In this document: piece by piece, positions 50,825 through 59,720 of the stretch
How the letters are laid out: every line of letters begins with the position of its first letter
How positions within the stretch are numbered: position 1 is the first letter of the stretch
Assembly: GCA_947623305.1 (NCBI GenBank)
Contig: CANQGQ010000001.1
Location: 310,001-374,000 of the forward strand
Direction: 5' to 3'
DNA from: an uncultured Alistipes sp.
Lineage (GTDB): Bacteria > Bacteroidota > Bacteroidia > Bacteroidales > Rikenellaceae
DNA length: 64,000 bases
Position numbers and translations under genes: made by a program
The notes under the pieces: model-generated
The model's input: only the letters and a program-made list of their open reading frames with translations
The model's database searches: none
Told to the model about the DNA's origin: nothing

Positions 50825-51940
50825 TTATTTCTGCTCGGGTTCAGCGAAAGCGTTGATAGCCGTCGAATCGGCCCCTTCGGGTTCGGGGGCCTCGAACGGC
50901 GTTACGTCGATCAACTCGACCTCGAATTCCAACGCTTCGTTGGGGCCGATGTCGCGACCGGCGCCGCGCGAACCGTAAGCCAGTTCGGACGGAATCCACA
51001 ACGTAATTTTACCCCCTTTGCCGACCAACTTCATGCCCTCGGTCCAGCCCGGGATGACGCGATTCAGCGGGAATTCGATCGGTTCGTCTTTGTCGTAGCC
51101 CTCCGGATTCTGCTGCTTGAGCATCTCCTGCTGCTCCTTCGGACGGTTTTTGAACAACGAACTGTCGAAAACCTTGCCATCGCGCGTACGGCCCGTGTAG
51201 TGTACCTTCACCACGTCGCGCGAATCGACTGCCATAACCCTTTCGTCGCCCATCTTCGAGACCTTGTAGAGCAGGCCCGATTCGGTCTTTTTCACGCCCG
51301 ATTTCTTCTCGATCTTCTCCAACCACGCCTTCGAAGCCTCTGCGTTTTCGGCCGGACGTTTCACCGTGAAATAGTATTGCAGATAGGCGTACACCTCGTC
51401 TTGCGACATCTTCGCGTTGTTGTCGCGCACGTTCTGCATGGCTTCCGTAACCCATGCGACCTGCAACGGCAAACCGCTCTGCGCAAGGTTGAATCCGATG
51501 TCGTTACCGAAAGCATAGGAGAGCTCCGTGCGCTCCTCCTCGGTCTCGAACATGGCGGGATCAGCGGCCGGATATTCTACTTTGGTGCTGTCGCCGCCGG
51601 CCAGCCGGATGCTGTCGGCCTCGGCACGCGAAGCTGCAATAGCCTGCGCACGTTCGCCGCGCTTGGTCATGAAATAGGTACGCAATTTTTCGATTGATTC
51701 GTCGTGCGATTCGGAAGCCTTGTCGAGGGCTCCTTCGCCGATCGCCTTGTCCATCGCCTTGTAGTCGAACGGAATATCGTTCAGTTCGTGGCTCATGCTG
51801 TAAGCGATATTGGCGCCCAGCGCATAGGACAACGAGTCGAATTCCGAAAGGGAGCCCATCCGCAGGCCGCCCTTATTTCCGCAACAAGCGGCCATCATCG
51901 CAGCACCGGCCAGTGCCGCTACAAAAAAGATTTTTTTCAT
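50825..51940 (-). CDS. FKBP-type peptidyl-prolyl isomerase lipoprotein
   Basis: A 371-aa lipoprotein (KKIFFVAALAGAAMMAACCGNKGG). An N-terminal FkpA/Mip-like helical dimerisation part (FDSLSYALGANIAYSMSHEL...) precedes a C-terminal FKBP domain: VMAVDSRDVVKVHYTGRTRDGKVFDSSL, RVIPGWTEGMKLVGKGGKITLWIPSELAYGSRGAGRDIGPNEALEFEVELIDV. Acts as a periplasmic folding helper. I chose the ATG at 51940 for the lipoprotein signal. The upstream 10 in-frame residues in the ORF track are unlikely. Confidence 0.93.
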   Translation of the reverse strand: MKKIFFVAALAGAAMMAACCGNKGGLRMGSLSEFDSLSYALGANIAYSMSHELNDIPFDYKAMDKAIGEGALDKASESHDESIEKLRTYFMTKRGERAQAIAASRAEADSIRLAGGDSTKVEYPAADPAMFETEEERTELSYAFGNDIGFNLAQSGLPLQVAWVTEAMQNVRDNNAKMSQDEVYAYLQYYFTVKRPAENAEASKAWLEKIEKKSGVKKTESGLLYKVSKMGDERVMAVDSRDVVKVHYTGRTRDGKVFDSSLFKNRPKEQQEMLKQQNPEGYDKDEPIEFPLNRVIPGWTEGMKLVGKGGKITLWIPSELAYGSRGAGRDIGPNEALEFEVELIDVTPFEAPEPEGADSTAINAFAEPEQK

Positions 51941-52019
51941 CTGGTTTATCAATTGTGTTTGTTTTCTCATCCAACCATTCGGTCATTCATGCTTCGCAGG
52001 CTTTTTCGATTCGGTTCCG

Positions 52020-52105
52020 CCACGCTCCGACCCGTTAATAAACGACCGTCAGCAGCATTCCGACCCATTAATAAAAACATTCCGACCGAGTTAATAAAAA
52101 TACAG
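52020..52105. repeat. three tandem GTCGG-TTAATAAA units upstream of the FKBP gene
   Basis: CTCCGACCCGTTAATAAACG, TTCCGACCCATTAATAAAAA and TTCCGACCGAGTTAATAAAA follow one another at spacings of about 38 and 25 bp. They make up the centre of the gap between the two FKBP genes. Confidence 0.75.
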
Positions 52106-52155
52106 GGGCAAAGGTAGTAAAAAAATCGGATAGCTAATCTTTAATTCAGAATCGT

Positions 52156-52854
52156 TTATCGACGGACACCCCATTTGTCGACATCAACGAGTTCGATTTC
52201 GTAGTAAAGCGTCGCATTGGGGCCGATACCGAGTTTCTCGTCGCCCGACGCACCATAGGCCTCCTTCGCCGGCAGCCAGGCGTCGATGCGTCCGCCCTTG
52301 CCGATCAGTTTCACGCTCTCCCGCACCCCCGGGCGCAGCTCCGAAAGCGCCGCACGAATCGTATCGCCGCGCTCGTAGGAGGAGTAGCGATCCACGCCGT
52401 CCGCCGTGCGGATGACCCACCGCAACGACACGCTGTCGCGATCGGACGACGGAATCGACTGCGGATCCTGGTCGCCGAGTTCATCGACCGTATAGGTTAC
52501 GCCCGACGACGTGCGGGCATAGGCTCGGTTCGACTTGGCGATGTCGGCCAGGAATTGTTCCTCGTAGGCCAGCGCCTTTTCGGGCAGCAGATAGTTGACG
52601 TAACGCAGATAGAAGGCCTGCGCTTCGTCCATCGTGAGCTGCGGATTGCCCGCCGCCGCGTCGCGGATTCCGCGGCACACCGCCTCGATATTGAGAGTCG
52701 AATCCATCCGCAACAGATTCACGCCCACGTTCATGCCGAGCACGTAGGCCACCGAATCGACATCGGTGCGCAGCTTGACGCCGCCTCCGCTCTTTCGGGA
52801 GCAGGCGCAGGCCAGCAACGCGACAATCAACAATCCCGAAGCAATCTGTTTCAT
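52156..52854 (-). CDS. second FKBP-type peptidyl-prolyl isomerase lipoprotein
   Basis: A 232-aa lipoprotein (SGLLIVALLACACSRKSGGG). Layout is as in the neighbouring FKBP: DVDSVAYVLGMNVGVNLL in the helical part, and an FKBP domain with RPGVRESVKLIGKGGRIDAWLPAKEAYGASGDEKLGIGPNATLYYEIELVDV. The N-terminal side of its FKBP domain lacks the usual VxVHYTG strand, reading VSLRWVIRTADGVDRYSSY instead, so isomerase activity may be reduced. It overlaps nhaA by 4 bases. Confidence 0.88.
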   Translation of the reverse strand: MKQIASGLLIVALLACACSRKSGGGVKLRTDVDSVAYVLGMNVGVNLLRMDSTLNIEAVCRGIRDAAAGNPQLTMDEAQAFYLRYVNYLLPEKALAYEEQFLADIAKSNRAYARTSSGVTYTVDELGDQDPQSIPSSDRDSVSLRWVIRTADGVDRYSSYERGDTIRAALSELRPGVRESVKLIGKGGRIDAWLPAKEAYGASGDEKLGIGPNATLYYEIELVDVDKWGVRR

Positions 52855-54236
52855 CCGCGGTGTTTTTTACGAGTCAGCAGGAAGATGAAGACAGCCCCCA
52901 CGATGGCGGCAGCCGTCGACCCCATGAGGATGGCGATTTTGCCGCGGTCGATCAGCCCGTCATCGGTGAAAGCGAGCGAATCGACGAACAACGACATCGT
53001 GAACCCGATACCGCCCAAGCAGGCTACGGCCAACAACATCAACCACGAAGCGCCCTGCGGCATCTCGGCGACACGAGCCTTCACGGCGCAGTAGCTCGCC
53101 GTGAAAATGCCCAGCGGCTTGCCGATCAACAGGCCGAAGAAGACGCCCATGCCGACGGAACCGATCTCCGACGAATAGTGGAAGATATTGAGGTACTCCG
53201 CCGACGAAATATGCACGCCGGCGTTCGCCAACGCGAAAATGGGCATGATCAGAAAAGTTACATACGGCGACAAGGCATGCTCCAGCCGGTAGCTCATGCC
53301 CACCGAGCGGGACGAGAGCCGGCTCATGTAGCGCAGACATTCGCGATGCTCCTCGTTGGGGAACTCCCCCTCCGAACAGTCGATTTCGTCGATCACCTGG
53401 TTCATGTTCTGCATCTTGTGCAAGAAGTATTCCTTATTGTAGCGGGGCGTCATCGGAATCAGCATCGCCATGGCCACGCCGGACAGGGTCGAATGGATGC
53501 CCGAATAGTAGAACAGCGTCCAAACGACGACGGCCGGCACGAAATAATAGAACATGCGTTTTTCGCCCATGCGATTCATGAACAGGACGCCCGCCATGAC
53601 GAGAAACGCCCCGAGCAGGCAGAAAATCTGCACCTTGCCGCCATAGAAAAGAGCAATGACCAGTATGGCGCCCAGATCATCGGCAATGGCCAGCGCCGTG
53701 AGGAAAATTTTCAGCGAGACGGGCACCCGGTCGCCCAGCATCGACAGAATGCCGATCGCAAAGGCGATGTCGGTCGCTGTCGGGATTCCCCAGCCGTTGG
53801 CCGACAAAGTGCCGGAATTGAAGCAGAGGTAGATCAACGCCGGCATCAACATACCGCCGCCCGCCGCCACGACGGGCAGAATCGCCCGTTTGACCGACGA
53901 CAGCTGGCCGCAAACCACCTCGCGCTTGATCTCCAACCCGACGGTGAAGAAAAAGACCACCATCAGTCCGTCGTTGACGAACTTTTCGACGGTCATTCCT
54001 TCGGGGAAGAGCCAGTCGATGGAGCCGTCGGGGCTCTTGATCGACAACGAAAGCTCGGTTTCGAGGAAATGGTGATAGAAATCCGAGGTCAGGGGCAGAT
54101 TGGCCAGCAACATGGCGATGACGACGCACACGAGCAGCACGACGCCGCCGGCCCACGGAGCCTCGATGAAACTGCGGCCGCGCGTTCCCAGCCGATGGAA
54201 CGAACGCGTCCAACGATAAGCGGAAAAAAGTCTCAT
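52851..54236 (-). CDS. nhaA: Na+/H+ antiporter NhaA
   Basis: A 461-aa inner-membrane sodium/proton antiporter with about 12 helices. The paired ion-binding aspartates are in LTALAIADDLGAILVIALFY, with VGLEIKREVVCGQLSS and GWGIPTATDIAFAIGIL upstream, and GIGFTMSLFVDSLAF near the end, all hallmarks of NhaA. A cytoplasmic insert of about 60 residues (HKMQNMNQVIDEIDCSEGEF...) is longer than in E. coli (388 aa). It overlaps the FKBP gene and starts 29 bases after the agmatinase-family gene. Confidence 0.96.
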   Translation of the reverse strand: MRLFSAYRWTRSFHRLGTRGRSFIEAPWAGGVVLLVCVVIAMLLANLPLTSDFYHHFLETELSLSIKSPDGSIDWLFPEGMTVEKFVNDGLMVVFFFTVGLEIKREVVCGQLSSVKRAILPVVAAGGGMLMPALIYLCFNSGTLSANGWGIPTATDIAFAIGILSMLGDRVPVSLKIFLTALAIADDLGAILVIALFYGGKVQIFCLLGAFLVMAGVLFMNRMGEKRMFYYFVPAVVVWTLFYYSGIHSTLSGVAMAMLIPMTPRYNKEYFLHKMQNMNQVIDEIDCSEGEFPNEEHRECLRYMSRLSSRSVGMSYRLEHALSPYVTFLIMPIFALANAGVHISSAEYLNIFHYSSEIGSVGMGVFFGLLIGKPLGIFTASYCAVKARVAEMPQGASWLMLLAVACLGGIGFTMSLFVDSLAFTDDGLIDRGKIAILMGSTAAAIVGAVFIFLLTRKKHRG

Positions 54237-54265
54237 TACTTATTGATTTTGTTTTGCGTATTCTT

Positions 54266-55303
54266 TCATTTCGCGGCGGAGAGTGTCGCTCCGCACAATT
54301 TCCACAGCATGCGGGCGCCGGTGATGGCATCCAGCCGGTCGCCTGCCGCCGGACAAACCTCCACCAAATCGAACCCGATGATGCGGCGGCCCGATCGCGC
54401 CAACGTCCGGAGCAACCACACTGCCTGATTGAAACTCAAGCCGCCCGACACGGGCGTGCCCGTATGCGGACAGTTTTCGAAGCTCAATCCGTCGATGTCG
54501 AAACTGACATAAACCGCTTCGGGCAGCGCATCCACGATCCGCCGGCACTGTTCGTCCCACGTCGCACCGCCGAACGCCGCTTCGGCCAGCGCGAAATCTT
54601 CGAACGAGACGACCCGTTCCGAAGCTTCGGCCAGCGCCGCCTCCTGCTCCGAATAGTCGCGCACACCGACCTGCACGAGCTTCTTCACCTGCGGCACGTC
54701 GCGCAGAACATTGAACATAATGGAAGCATGCGAATAATGAAAACCTTCGTAGGCTTCGCGCAGGTCGCGATGGGCATCGACATGCAGGATGCCGAACGCC
54801 GCATGACGCGCCCCGAGCGCACGGATCGCTCCGTAAGGGGTCGAATGATCGCCGCCGACCAGTCCGACCTTCTTGCCGGCATCCAGCCAACGGACCACCT
54901 GCGCTTCGACCTTGGCGTTCATCGTCGCGCACCCTTCGTTCACACGCCGGAGCTTGCGAGCGACGGATTCGTCATCGGGCGCTCCGCCGTTTTCGAGATG
55001 TTCGATGACCCGCGCGGCATCGGCCCGCAGCCGCTGCGAAAGTTCTTGCAGCGAGTAGTCGATGTCGGCCGTGGCGATTCCCAGGCGCCAGGCGCCGGGT
55101 GCCATCGGGTCATAAAAATCGAGCTGGGTCGAAGCCTCGATGATCGCATCGGGCGCATAGACCGTTCCGGCCCCGTAGGAGACCGTAACGTCCCACGGGA
55201 CCGACACGAGCACTAATTCGGCGTCATCGGGCGCGAACGGCAGACCGAAATAAGCGCCATTGGCGACACCTACGCCATCGGGATCGAAAAGTTGCTGTTC
55301 CAT
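54266..55303 (-). CDS. agmatinase/arginase (ureohydrolase) family protein
   Basis: A 345-aa binuclear manganese hydrolase. The metal motifs are LVGGDHSTPYG, ILHVDAHRDL (DAHxD) and YVSFDIDGLSFENCPHTGTP (DxDG, where the family usually has DxDxxDP). Members split agmatine, arginine, formiminoglutamate or guanidino acids. The substrate is not decidable here, though Bacteroidota members are usually labelled agmatinase. It leads a group with nhaA and the second FKBP gene. A TACCTTTG box lies 17 bases before the ATG. Confidence 0.9.
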   Translation of the reverse strand: MEQQLFDPDGVGVANGAYFGLPFAPDDAELVLVSVPWDVTVSYGAGTVYAPDAIIEASTQLDFYDPMAPGAWRLGIATADIDYSLQELSQRLRADAARVIEHLENGGAPDDESVARKLRRVNEGCATMNAKVEAQVVRWLDAGKKVGLVGGDHSTPYGAIRALGARHAAFGILHVDAHRDLREAYEGFHYSHASIMFNVLRDVPQVKKLVQVGVRDYSEQEAALAEASERVVSFEDFALAEAAFGGATWDEQCRRIVDALPEAVYVSFDIDGLSFENCPHTGTPVSGGLSFNQAVWLLRTLARSGRRIIGFDLVEVCPAAGDRLDAITGARMLWKLCGATLSAAK

Positions 55304-55320
55304 CGTTCTGTTTCAGCCTT

Positions 55321-55328
55321 CAAAGGTA
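55321..55328 (-). promoter_or_regulatory. -7 box of the agmatinase-nhaA-FKBP group
   Basis: TACCTTTG on the minus strand, 17 bases before the ATG. Confidence 0.65.
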
Positions 55329-55349
55329 CGAAAATTTTGTTTTTCTCGC

Positions 55350-55357
55350 TATCTTTG
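55350..55357 (+). promoter_or_regulatory. -7 box of pdxB
   Basis: TATCTTTG, 28 bases before the pdxB ATG. The divergent box is only 21 bases away, so the two promoters face apart in about 60 bases. Confidence 0.65.
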
Positions 55358-55385
55358 CCCCGATTACTTTTTGTCGATCCGCACC

Positions 55386-56381
55386 ATGAAAATCCTCATT
55401 GATCGGGCCATTCCGTTTCTGCGCGGTGTGTTGGAGCCCTGGGCTACGACGGTTTACCTGTCGGGCGACGCCATCGGCCCCGAAGAGGTACGCGATGCCG
55501 ACGCCCTGATTATCCGCACCCGCACCCGTTGCGACGAACGGCTGCTCGACGGTTCGCGCGTCCGGTTCATCGCCACCGCGACCATCGGGTTCGACCACAT
55601 CGACACTGCGTGGTGCGCAGCCCACGGCATCGAGGTAAACACAGCCGTCGGATGCAATGCCCGCGGCGTGCTGCAATGGATCGCCGCCGTCCTGGTGCGG
55701 CTTTCACGCCGACAAGGCTGGCGTCCCGCCGACAAGACTTTAGGGGTCATCGGCGTCGGTCATGTCGGGTCGCTCGTCGCGGCCTACGCCGCCGCATGGG
55801 GATTCCGCGTGCTCTGCTGCGATCCGCCGCGCGAAGCCCGCGAACACCTCGGATTCCTGTCGCTGGAGGAGGTCGCCCGACAAGCCGATCTGCTCACGTT
55901 CCACACGCCGCTCGACCGGTCGACGCGGCACCTGGTCGATACCCGATTCCTGAGTTCCCTGCCTCCGACGACCCAATTAATAAACTCCTCGCGGGGCGAA
56001 GTGGTCGACACCGCAGCTCTGCTCGCCAGCGGTCATCCCTGCGTTTTGGACGTTTGGGAGCACGAACCGCAGATCGACCGCCGGCTGCTCGATCGGGCCC
56101 TGCTCGCCACGCCCCACATCGCCGGCTATTCGGAACAGGGTAAAGCCAATGCGACCGCGCTGTCGGTCGCTGCCGTCGCGCGTCATTTCGGATGGCCGCT
56201 TGCGGGTTGGTATCCGCCGGAGGTGCGGCCGTCGATGCCCCGCCCCATTTCGTGGCAGGAGCTGTGCGACACGATCGGCGATTATTTCGACATCGAAGCG
56301 CAAAGCCGTCAGCTCAAAGTCCATCCCGAGACTTTCGAAGCGATGCGCAACGACTATCCCTATCGCCCCGAATATTTTTAG
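55386..56381 (+). CDS. pdxB: 4-phosphoerythronate dehydrogenase
   Basis: A 331-aa D-2-hydroxyacid dehydrogenase of pyridoxal 5'-phosphate synthesis (DXP-dependent route). MKILIDRAIPFLRGVLEPWATTVYLSGDAI is the PdxB N-terminus. The Rossmann motif is GVIGVGHVGS, the catalytic Arg in INSSRGEVVDT, and the His in ATPHIAGYSEQGKANAT. It is about 50 residues shorter than the E. coli enzyme (378 aa), mainly in the C-terminal dimerisation domain. The start is the first ATG after the promoter box. The ORF-track extension is upstream of it. Confidence 0.92.
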   Translation: MKILIDRAIPFLRGVLEPWATTVYLSGDAIGPEEVRDADALIIRTRTRCDERLLDGSRVRFIATATIGFDHIDTAWCAAHGIEVNTAVGCNARGVLQWIAAVLVRLSRRQGWRPADKTLGVIGVGHVGSLVAAYAAAWGFRVLCCDPPREAREHLGFLSLEEVARQADLLTFHTPLDRSTRHLVDTRFLSSLPPTTQLINSSRGEVVDTAALLASGHPCVLDVWEHEPQIDRRLLDRALLATPHIAGYSEQGKANATALSVAAVARHFGWPLAGWYPPEVRPSMPRPISWQELCDTIGDYFDIEAQSRQLKVHPETFEAMRNDYPYRPEYF

Positions 56382-56399
56382 GTAACTATTCCTATTTTC

Positions 56400-56512
56400 C
56401 ACAGAATCAAGTCGGCAAATGTATTTACATGGCCGACGGTCGTGCCGCTCGCGGCTTTGCCGCGTTTACAAATTTGACCCACCCCTAAACCCCCGCCTTG
56501 GCGGGGGCTTCA
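56400..56512. repeat. repeat module D, copy between pdxB and the cupin gene
   Basis: GGTCGTGCCGCTCGCGGCTT and GCCGCGTTTACAAATTTG match 15568-15676, and the trailing hairpin is CCCCCGCCTTGGCGGGGG. Up to 56598 a further palindrome CCCGTTTGAACGGG with CAACCCTATGCC follows. No gene is present in this 217-bp gap. Confidence 0.75.
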
Positions 56513-56598
56513 AAAAGCCCTACACCGTGTTTAAGTAAACCTTCTTCGCTGCCCACCCGTTTGAACGGGCAACCCTATGCCCATGCTCGGGACCGGTT

Positions 56599-57096
56599 TC
56601 ACCGCTTCAATCGCTCCCAAATCCGATCCGTTTCGGTCTCCCCATCGAAATACGGATGCTGCTCGCTCCGCCGGAACGTCTCTCCGCCCGGGATAAGAAT
56701 GATTTTATCGGAATCGGGGTATTCGCACACATCCTGCCCGATGGATGAACGCATATCCAAGTAAGTGCAAGGCGTTTCCGAAGGGTTGTAAAGTTGATGG
56801 GCGCCGGACTCGCCCGCTTCGAAAAACAGAAGATCGCCTTCGTACACGGTTTCAAGCCCCGCAGACGTGCGCAAGGTTGCAGAGCCGGACAAAATGAGGA
56901 ACAGTTCTTCCGCATAACGATGAAAATGGTAAGGCGCATTGTATTGATACGGATCGAGCCGCCGCAGGTCGAAATTCAGATACTGCGGACGGATGCCTTT
57001 CGTCGCTCGGGAAATGTCCGTGAATAAGCGGAACCGGTCGATTTTGCCGGAATTCGGTTGAAAATCGCGTTCTTCTTTTCTGATGATCGTCGCCAT
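56599..57096 (-). CDS. cupin domain protein
   Basis: A 165-aa small-molecule-binding or enzymatic cupin. The first motif is NAPYHFHRYAEELFLILSGSATL (metal ligands in HFH...EE) and the second GDLLFFEAGESGAHQLYN. Function is unknown. It could be an isomerase, dioxygenase or sensor. It stands alone, with a TATATTTG box about 50 bases upstream, and is convergent with pdxB. Confidence 0.88.
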   Translation of the reverse strand: MATIIRKEERDFQPNSGKIDRFRLFTDISRATKGIRPQYLNFDLRRLDPYQYNAPYHFHRYAEELFLILSGSATLRTSAGLETVYEGDLLFFEAGESGAHQLYNPSETPCTYLDMRSSIGQDVCEYPDSDKIILIPGGETFRRSEQHPYFDGETETDRIWERLKR

Positions 57097-57143
57097 AGAC
57101 TAATTATTATAATAAGGGGGCGTCGAACGACGCACTTCGCTCG

Positions 57144-57151
57144 CAAATATA
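57144..57151 (-). promoter_or_regulatory. -7 box of the cupin gene
   Basis: TATATTTG on the minus strand, 48 bases before the ATG. Confidence 0.6.
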
Positions 57152-57179
57152 GCCTTTATTTCCGAAAGTGGCGGTTATT

Positions 57180-57345
57180 GCATAGGGAAGGGCTGGCAGC
57201 GAAGAAAGCGATAAAAAGCGTCGAAACGCGCTACCGCATCGGGAACTGCTTTTAAAAGCAGCGGGGCGAAGACTGCGGAGTGAACGCCGATAGGCGGGCC
57301 TCCGCGGGCGGAGGCTTCGGCCCGCGGCCCTTATAAAAGGGCCTT
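57180..57345. repeat. compound repeat with inverted 62/65-bp GC module
   Basis: GGCAGCGAAGAAAGCG core, CGCATCGGGAA, palindrome CTGCTTTTAAAAGCAG, then the GC module inverted (57261-57325, 65 bp), then GGCCCTTATAAAAGGGCC. It adjoins the MITE-like unit at 57343 in the 460-bp gap between the cupin gene and fbp. Confidence 0.8.
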
Positions 57346-57470
57346 ATTAGCGCGGTAGACTGTTTTCGTTCTTTCAGCAGTTATCTTCGCTACCAACCCT
57401 TTCCAAAAACGGTCGGAAGCGAAGAAAGCGATCGAAAGCGAAATAAGAGTCTCACGCGCTAATAAATTTG
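57343..57470. repeat. MITE-like element of about 128 bp upstream of fbp
   Basis: TTATTAGCGCGGTAGACT at the left and, inverted, TTATTAGCGCGTGAGACT at the right form terminal inverted repeats. The inside has CTTTCAGCAGTTATCTTCGC and AACGGTCGGAAGCGAAGAAA, themselves partly inverted. No coding capacity. Confidence 0.8.
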
Positions 57471-57556
57471 GGAGGTTGACGAATTTTTATTAATTTAGCT
57501 GGTTGAAGCGATCTGCGATCGTTTTTCCGTTCAAAAAAAGGGCAATCAATAAAACA

Positions 57557-59554
57557 ATGACCTCCTCGAATCCGAAAAATAACGAAAACTGTACGGCCGA
57601 AGAGTTGAAATACCTCGAGCTGCTCGCGCGACAGTTCCCCACCATCGCCGACGCCGCCACGGAAATCATCAACCTCGAAGCCATCCTCAACCTGCCGAAA
57701 GGGACGGAACACTTTCTGACCGACCTCCACGGAGAGGCCGAGGCCTTCCGCCACGTATTGAAAAACGCTTCGGGGGTCATCCGTCAGAAAATCGACGAAC
57801 TTTTCGGCCACACGTTGCGCGAGGCCGAAAAACGCGACCTTTGCACGCTGATCTATTACCCTGAGGAGAAACTCGAACGGGTGAAACGCTACGAAACCGA
57901 ACTCGACGACTGGTACCGCATCACGCTCAACCAGTTGGTCGAAGTGTGCCGTTACGTCTCGACCAAATACACCCGTTCGAAGGTCTACAAGGCGCTGCCC
58001 GCCGACTTCTCCTACATCATCCAGGAGTTGTTGCACGAATCGGGCTCGCGCGACATGCCCAACAAACAGGACTACTTCAACGCTATCCTCAATTCGATCA
58101 TCGAGGTCGATCGGGCCGACGAGTTCATCGCGGCCATCAGCCACGTCATCCAGCAGTTGACCATCGACCGGCTGCACATCATCGGCGACATCTTCGACCG
58201 CGGCCCGGGCCCGCACATCATCCTCGACACCTTATCGGATTACCACAAGGTCGACATCCAGTGGGGCAACCACGATATTTTATGGATGGGAGCCGCTGCC
58301 GGAAACGAAGCCTCATTGGCCAACGTCGTGCGCATCTCGGCGCGTTACGCCAACCTCGACGTGCTCGAAAACGGTTACGGCATCAATCTGTTGCCGCTGG
58401 CCCGTTTGGCGATGGACGTCTACGGCGACGACCCTTGCACCCGTTTCGCTCCGCGCATGTTGCAGGATTGCCGCCTCAACGAACGCGACGCCCGTCTGAC
58501 GGCCCAGATGCACAAGGCCATCACCGTGCTCCAGTTCAAATTGGAGGGGCAACTGATTCTCCGTCATCCGGAGTACCGCATGGAAGACCGGCTGCTGTTG
58601 GACAAGATGGATCTGGCGGCCGGCACCGTGCGCATCGGCGACGAAGTTTATCCGTTGAACGACACCTTCTTCCCGACCATCGACCCGACCGACCCCTATC
58701 GGCTGACCGAGGACGAGAACGAAGTGGTGCAACAACTGCGCATGGCCTTCCGCAACAGCGAGAAATTGCAGAAACACATCCGATTGCTTTACAGCAAAGG
58801 CAGCCTCTATTTGGTGCTCAACTCCAACCTGCTCTACCATGCGTCGATTCCGATGACCGACGCGGGCGCATTCAAACAGGTGGAGATTTGCGGCAAGACG
58901 CTCGGCGGACGCGACCTGCTCGACCGCGTCGACCGGCTGGCCCGCGAAGCCTATTTCGGCCGCAAGGGTTCCGAGACCCGCCGTCAGGCGTTGGACTACA
59001 TGTGGTACCTCTGGTGCGGCCCCGATTCGCCGCTGTTCGACAAAGACAAGATGGCCGTATTCGAATCCTACTTCATCGACGACAAAAAGCCCCGTGCCGA
59101 ACACAAGGGAGCCTACTACAACCGTATGGAAGACCCGGCGGTCTGTGCGATGATTCTCCGGTCGTTCGGGCTCGATCCGGCGACGTCGCACATCATTTCG
59201 GGCCACATTCCGGTGAAGAGCGGCAAGGGCGAAAGTCCCATCAAGGCGGGCGGACGGCTGCTGATGATCGACGGCGGATTCTCGAAAGCCTATCAGGCCG
59301 AGACGGGCATCGCAGGTTACACGCTGATCTACAACTCCCACGGCCTGCAATTGGTGCAGCATCAACCGTTCGAATCGCGACGGCGAGCCATCGAGGAGGG
59401 GTTGGATATTCTGTCGACGAAGTTCGTCGTCGAAGCGACCGCCACGCGGCTGACCGTACGCGACACGACGGTGGGCAAAGAGCTATTGGTGCAAATCGAC
59501 GATCTGAAACGGCTGTTGACGGCCTATCGCAGCGGCATTTTATTAGCGCGCTAA
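57557..59554 (+). CDS. fbp: fructose-1,6-bisphosphatase class III
   Basis: A 665-aa gluconeogenic enzyme that dephosphorylates fructose 1,6-bisphosphate, of the large class III (Bacillus YydE/Fbp type, about 670 aa). LKYLELLARQFPTIADAATEIINLEAILNLPKGTEHFLTDLHGE is the N-terminus. Metal-dependent phosphoesterase motifs are DIFDRGPGPHIILD and QWGNHDILWMGAAAG, followed by ISGHIPVKSGKGESPIKAGG. I chose ATG 57557 because homology starts there. The C-terminus ILLAR and TAA lie in an AT-rich repeat end (ATTTTATTAGCGCGCTAA). Confidence 0.95.
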   Translation: MTSSNPKNNENCTAEELKYLELLARQFPTIADAATEIINLEAILNLPKGTEHFLTDLHGEAEAFRHVLKNASGVIRQKIDELFGHTLREAEKRDLCTLIYYPEEKLERVKRYETELDDWYRITLNQLVEVCRYVSTKYTRSKVYKALPADFSYIIQELLHESGSRDMPNKQDYFNAILNSIIEVDRADEFIAAISHVIQQLTIDRLHIIGDIFDRGPGPHIILDTLSDYHKVDIQWGNHDILWMGAAAGNEASLANVVRISARYANLDVLENGYGINLLPLARLAMDVYGDDPCTRFAPRMLQDCRLNERDARLTAQMHKAITVLQFKLEGQLILRHPEYRMEDRLLLDKMDLAAGTVRIGDEVYPLNDTFFPTIDPTDPYRLTEDENEVVQQLRMAFRNSEKLQKHIRLLYSKGSLYLVLNSNLLYHASIPMTDAGAFKQVEICGKTLGGRDLLDRVDRLAREAYFGRKGSETRRQALDYMWYLWCGPDSPLFDKDKMAVFESYFIDDKKPRAEHKGAYYNRMEDPAVCAMILRSFGLDPATSHIISGHIPVKSGKGESPIKAGGRLLMIDGGFSKAYQAETGIAGYTLIYNSHGLQLVQHQPFESRRRAIEEGLDILSTKFVVEATATRLTVRDTTVGKELLVQIDDLKRLLTAYRSGILLAR

Positions 59555-59660
59555 CTGCCCCGTTTGAACGGGGTTCCTTATGCGCCGCTTTTGAAAGCGG
59601 TTCCCTATGCGTCAGATCGTTGATTCGCTTATGAACGTCATCTTTGCTACCTCCCCCTAA
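59537..59660. repeat. repeat element at the 3' end of fbp
   Basis: ATTTTATTAGCGCGC, then palindromes CCCCGTTTGAACGGGG and CCGCTTTTGAAAGCGG, each followed by TTCCYTATGCG, and then a segment whose reverse complement (GATGACGTTCATAAGCGAAT) matches 34265-34300. Confidence 0.75.
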
Positions 59661-59720
59661 TTAAAAGGGTTGCGGAGCTGGAAAGGAAAGGAGCGGAATG
59701 AAGACAACCATCAAAAAAGG

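Noticed and set aside
55970-55990. TTAATAAA word inside pdxB as a repeat insertion
   Set aside because: It encodes LINSSRG, the conserved catalytic-Arg segment of D-2-hydroxyacid dehydrogenases, so it is native coding sequence.
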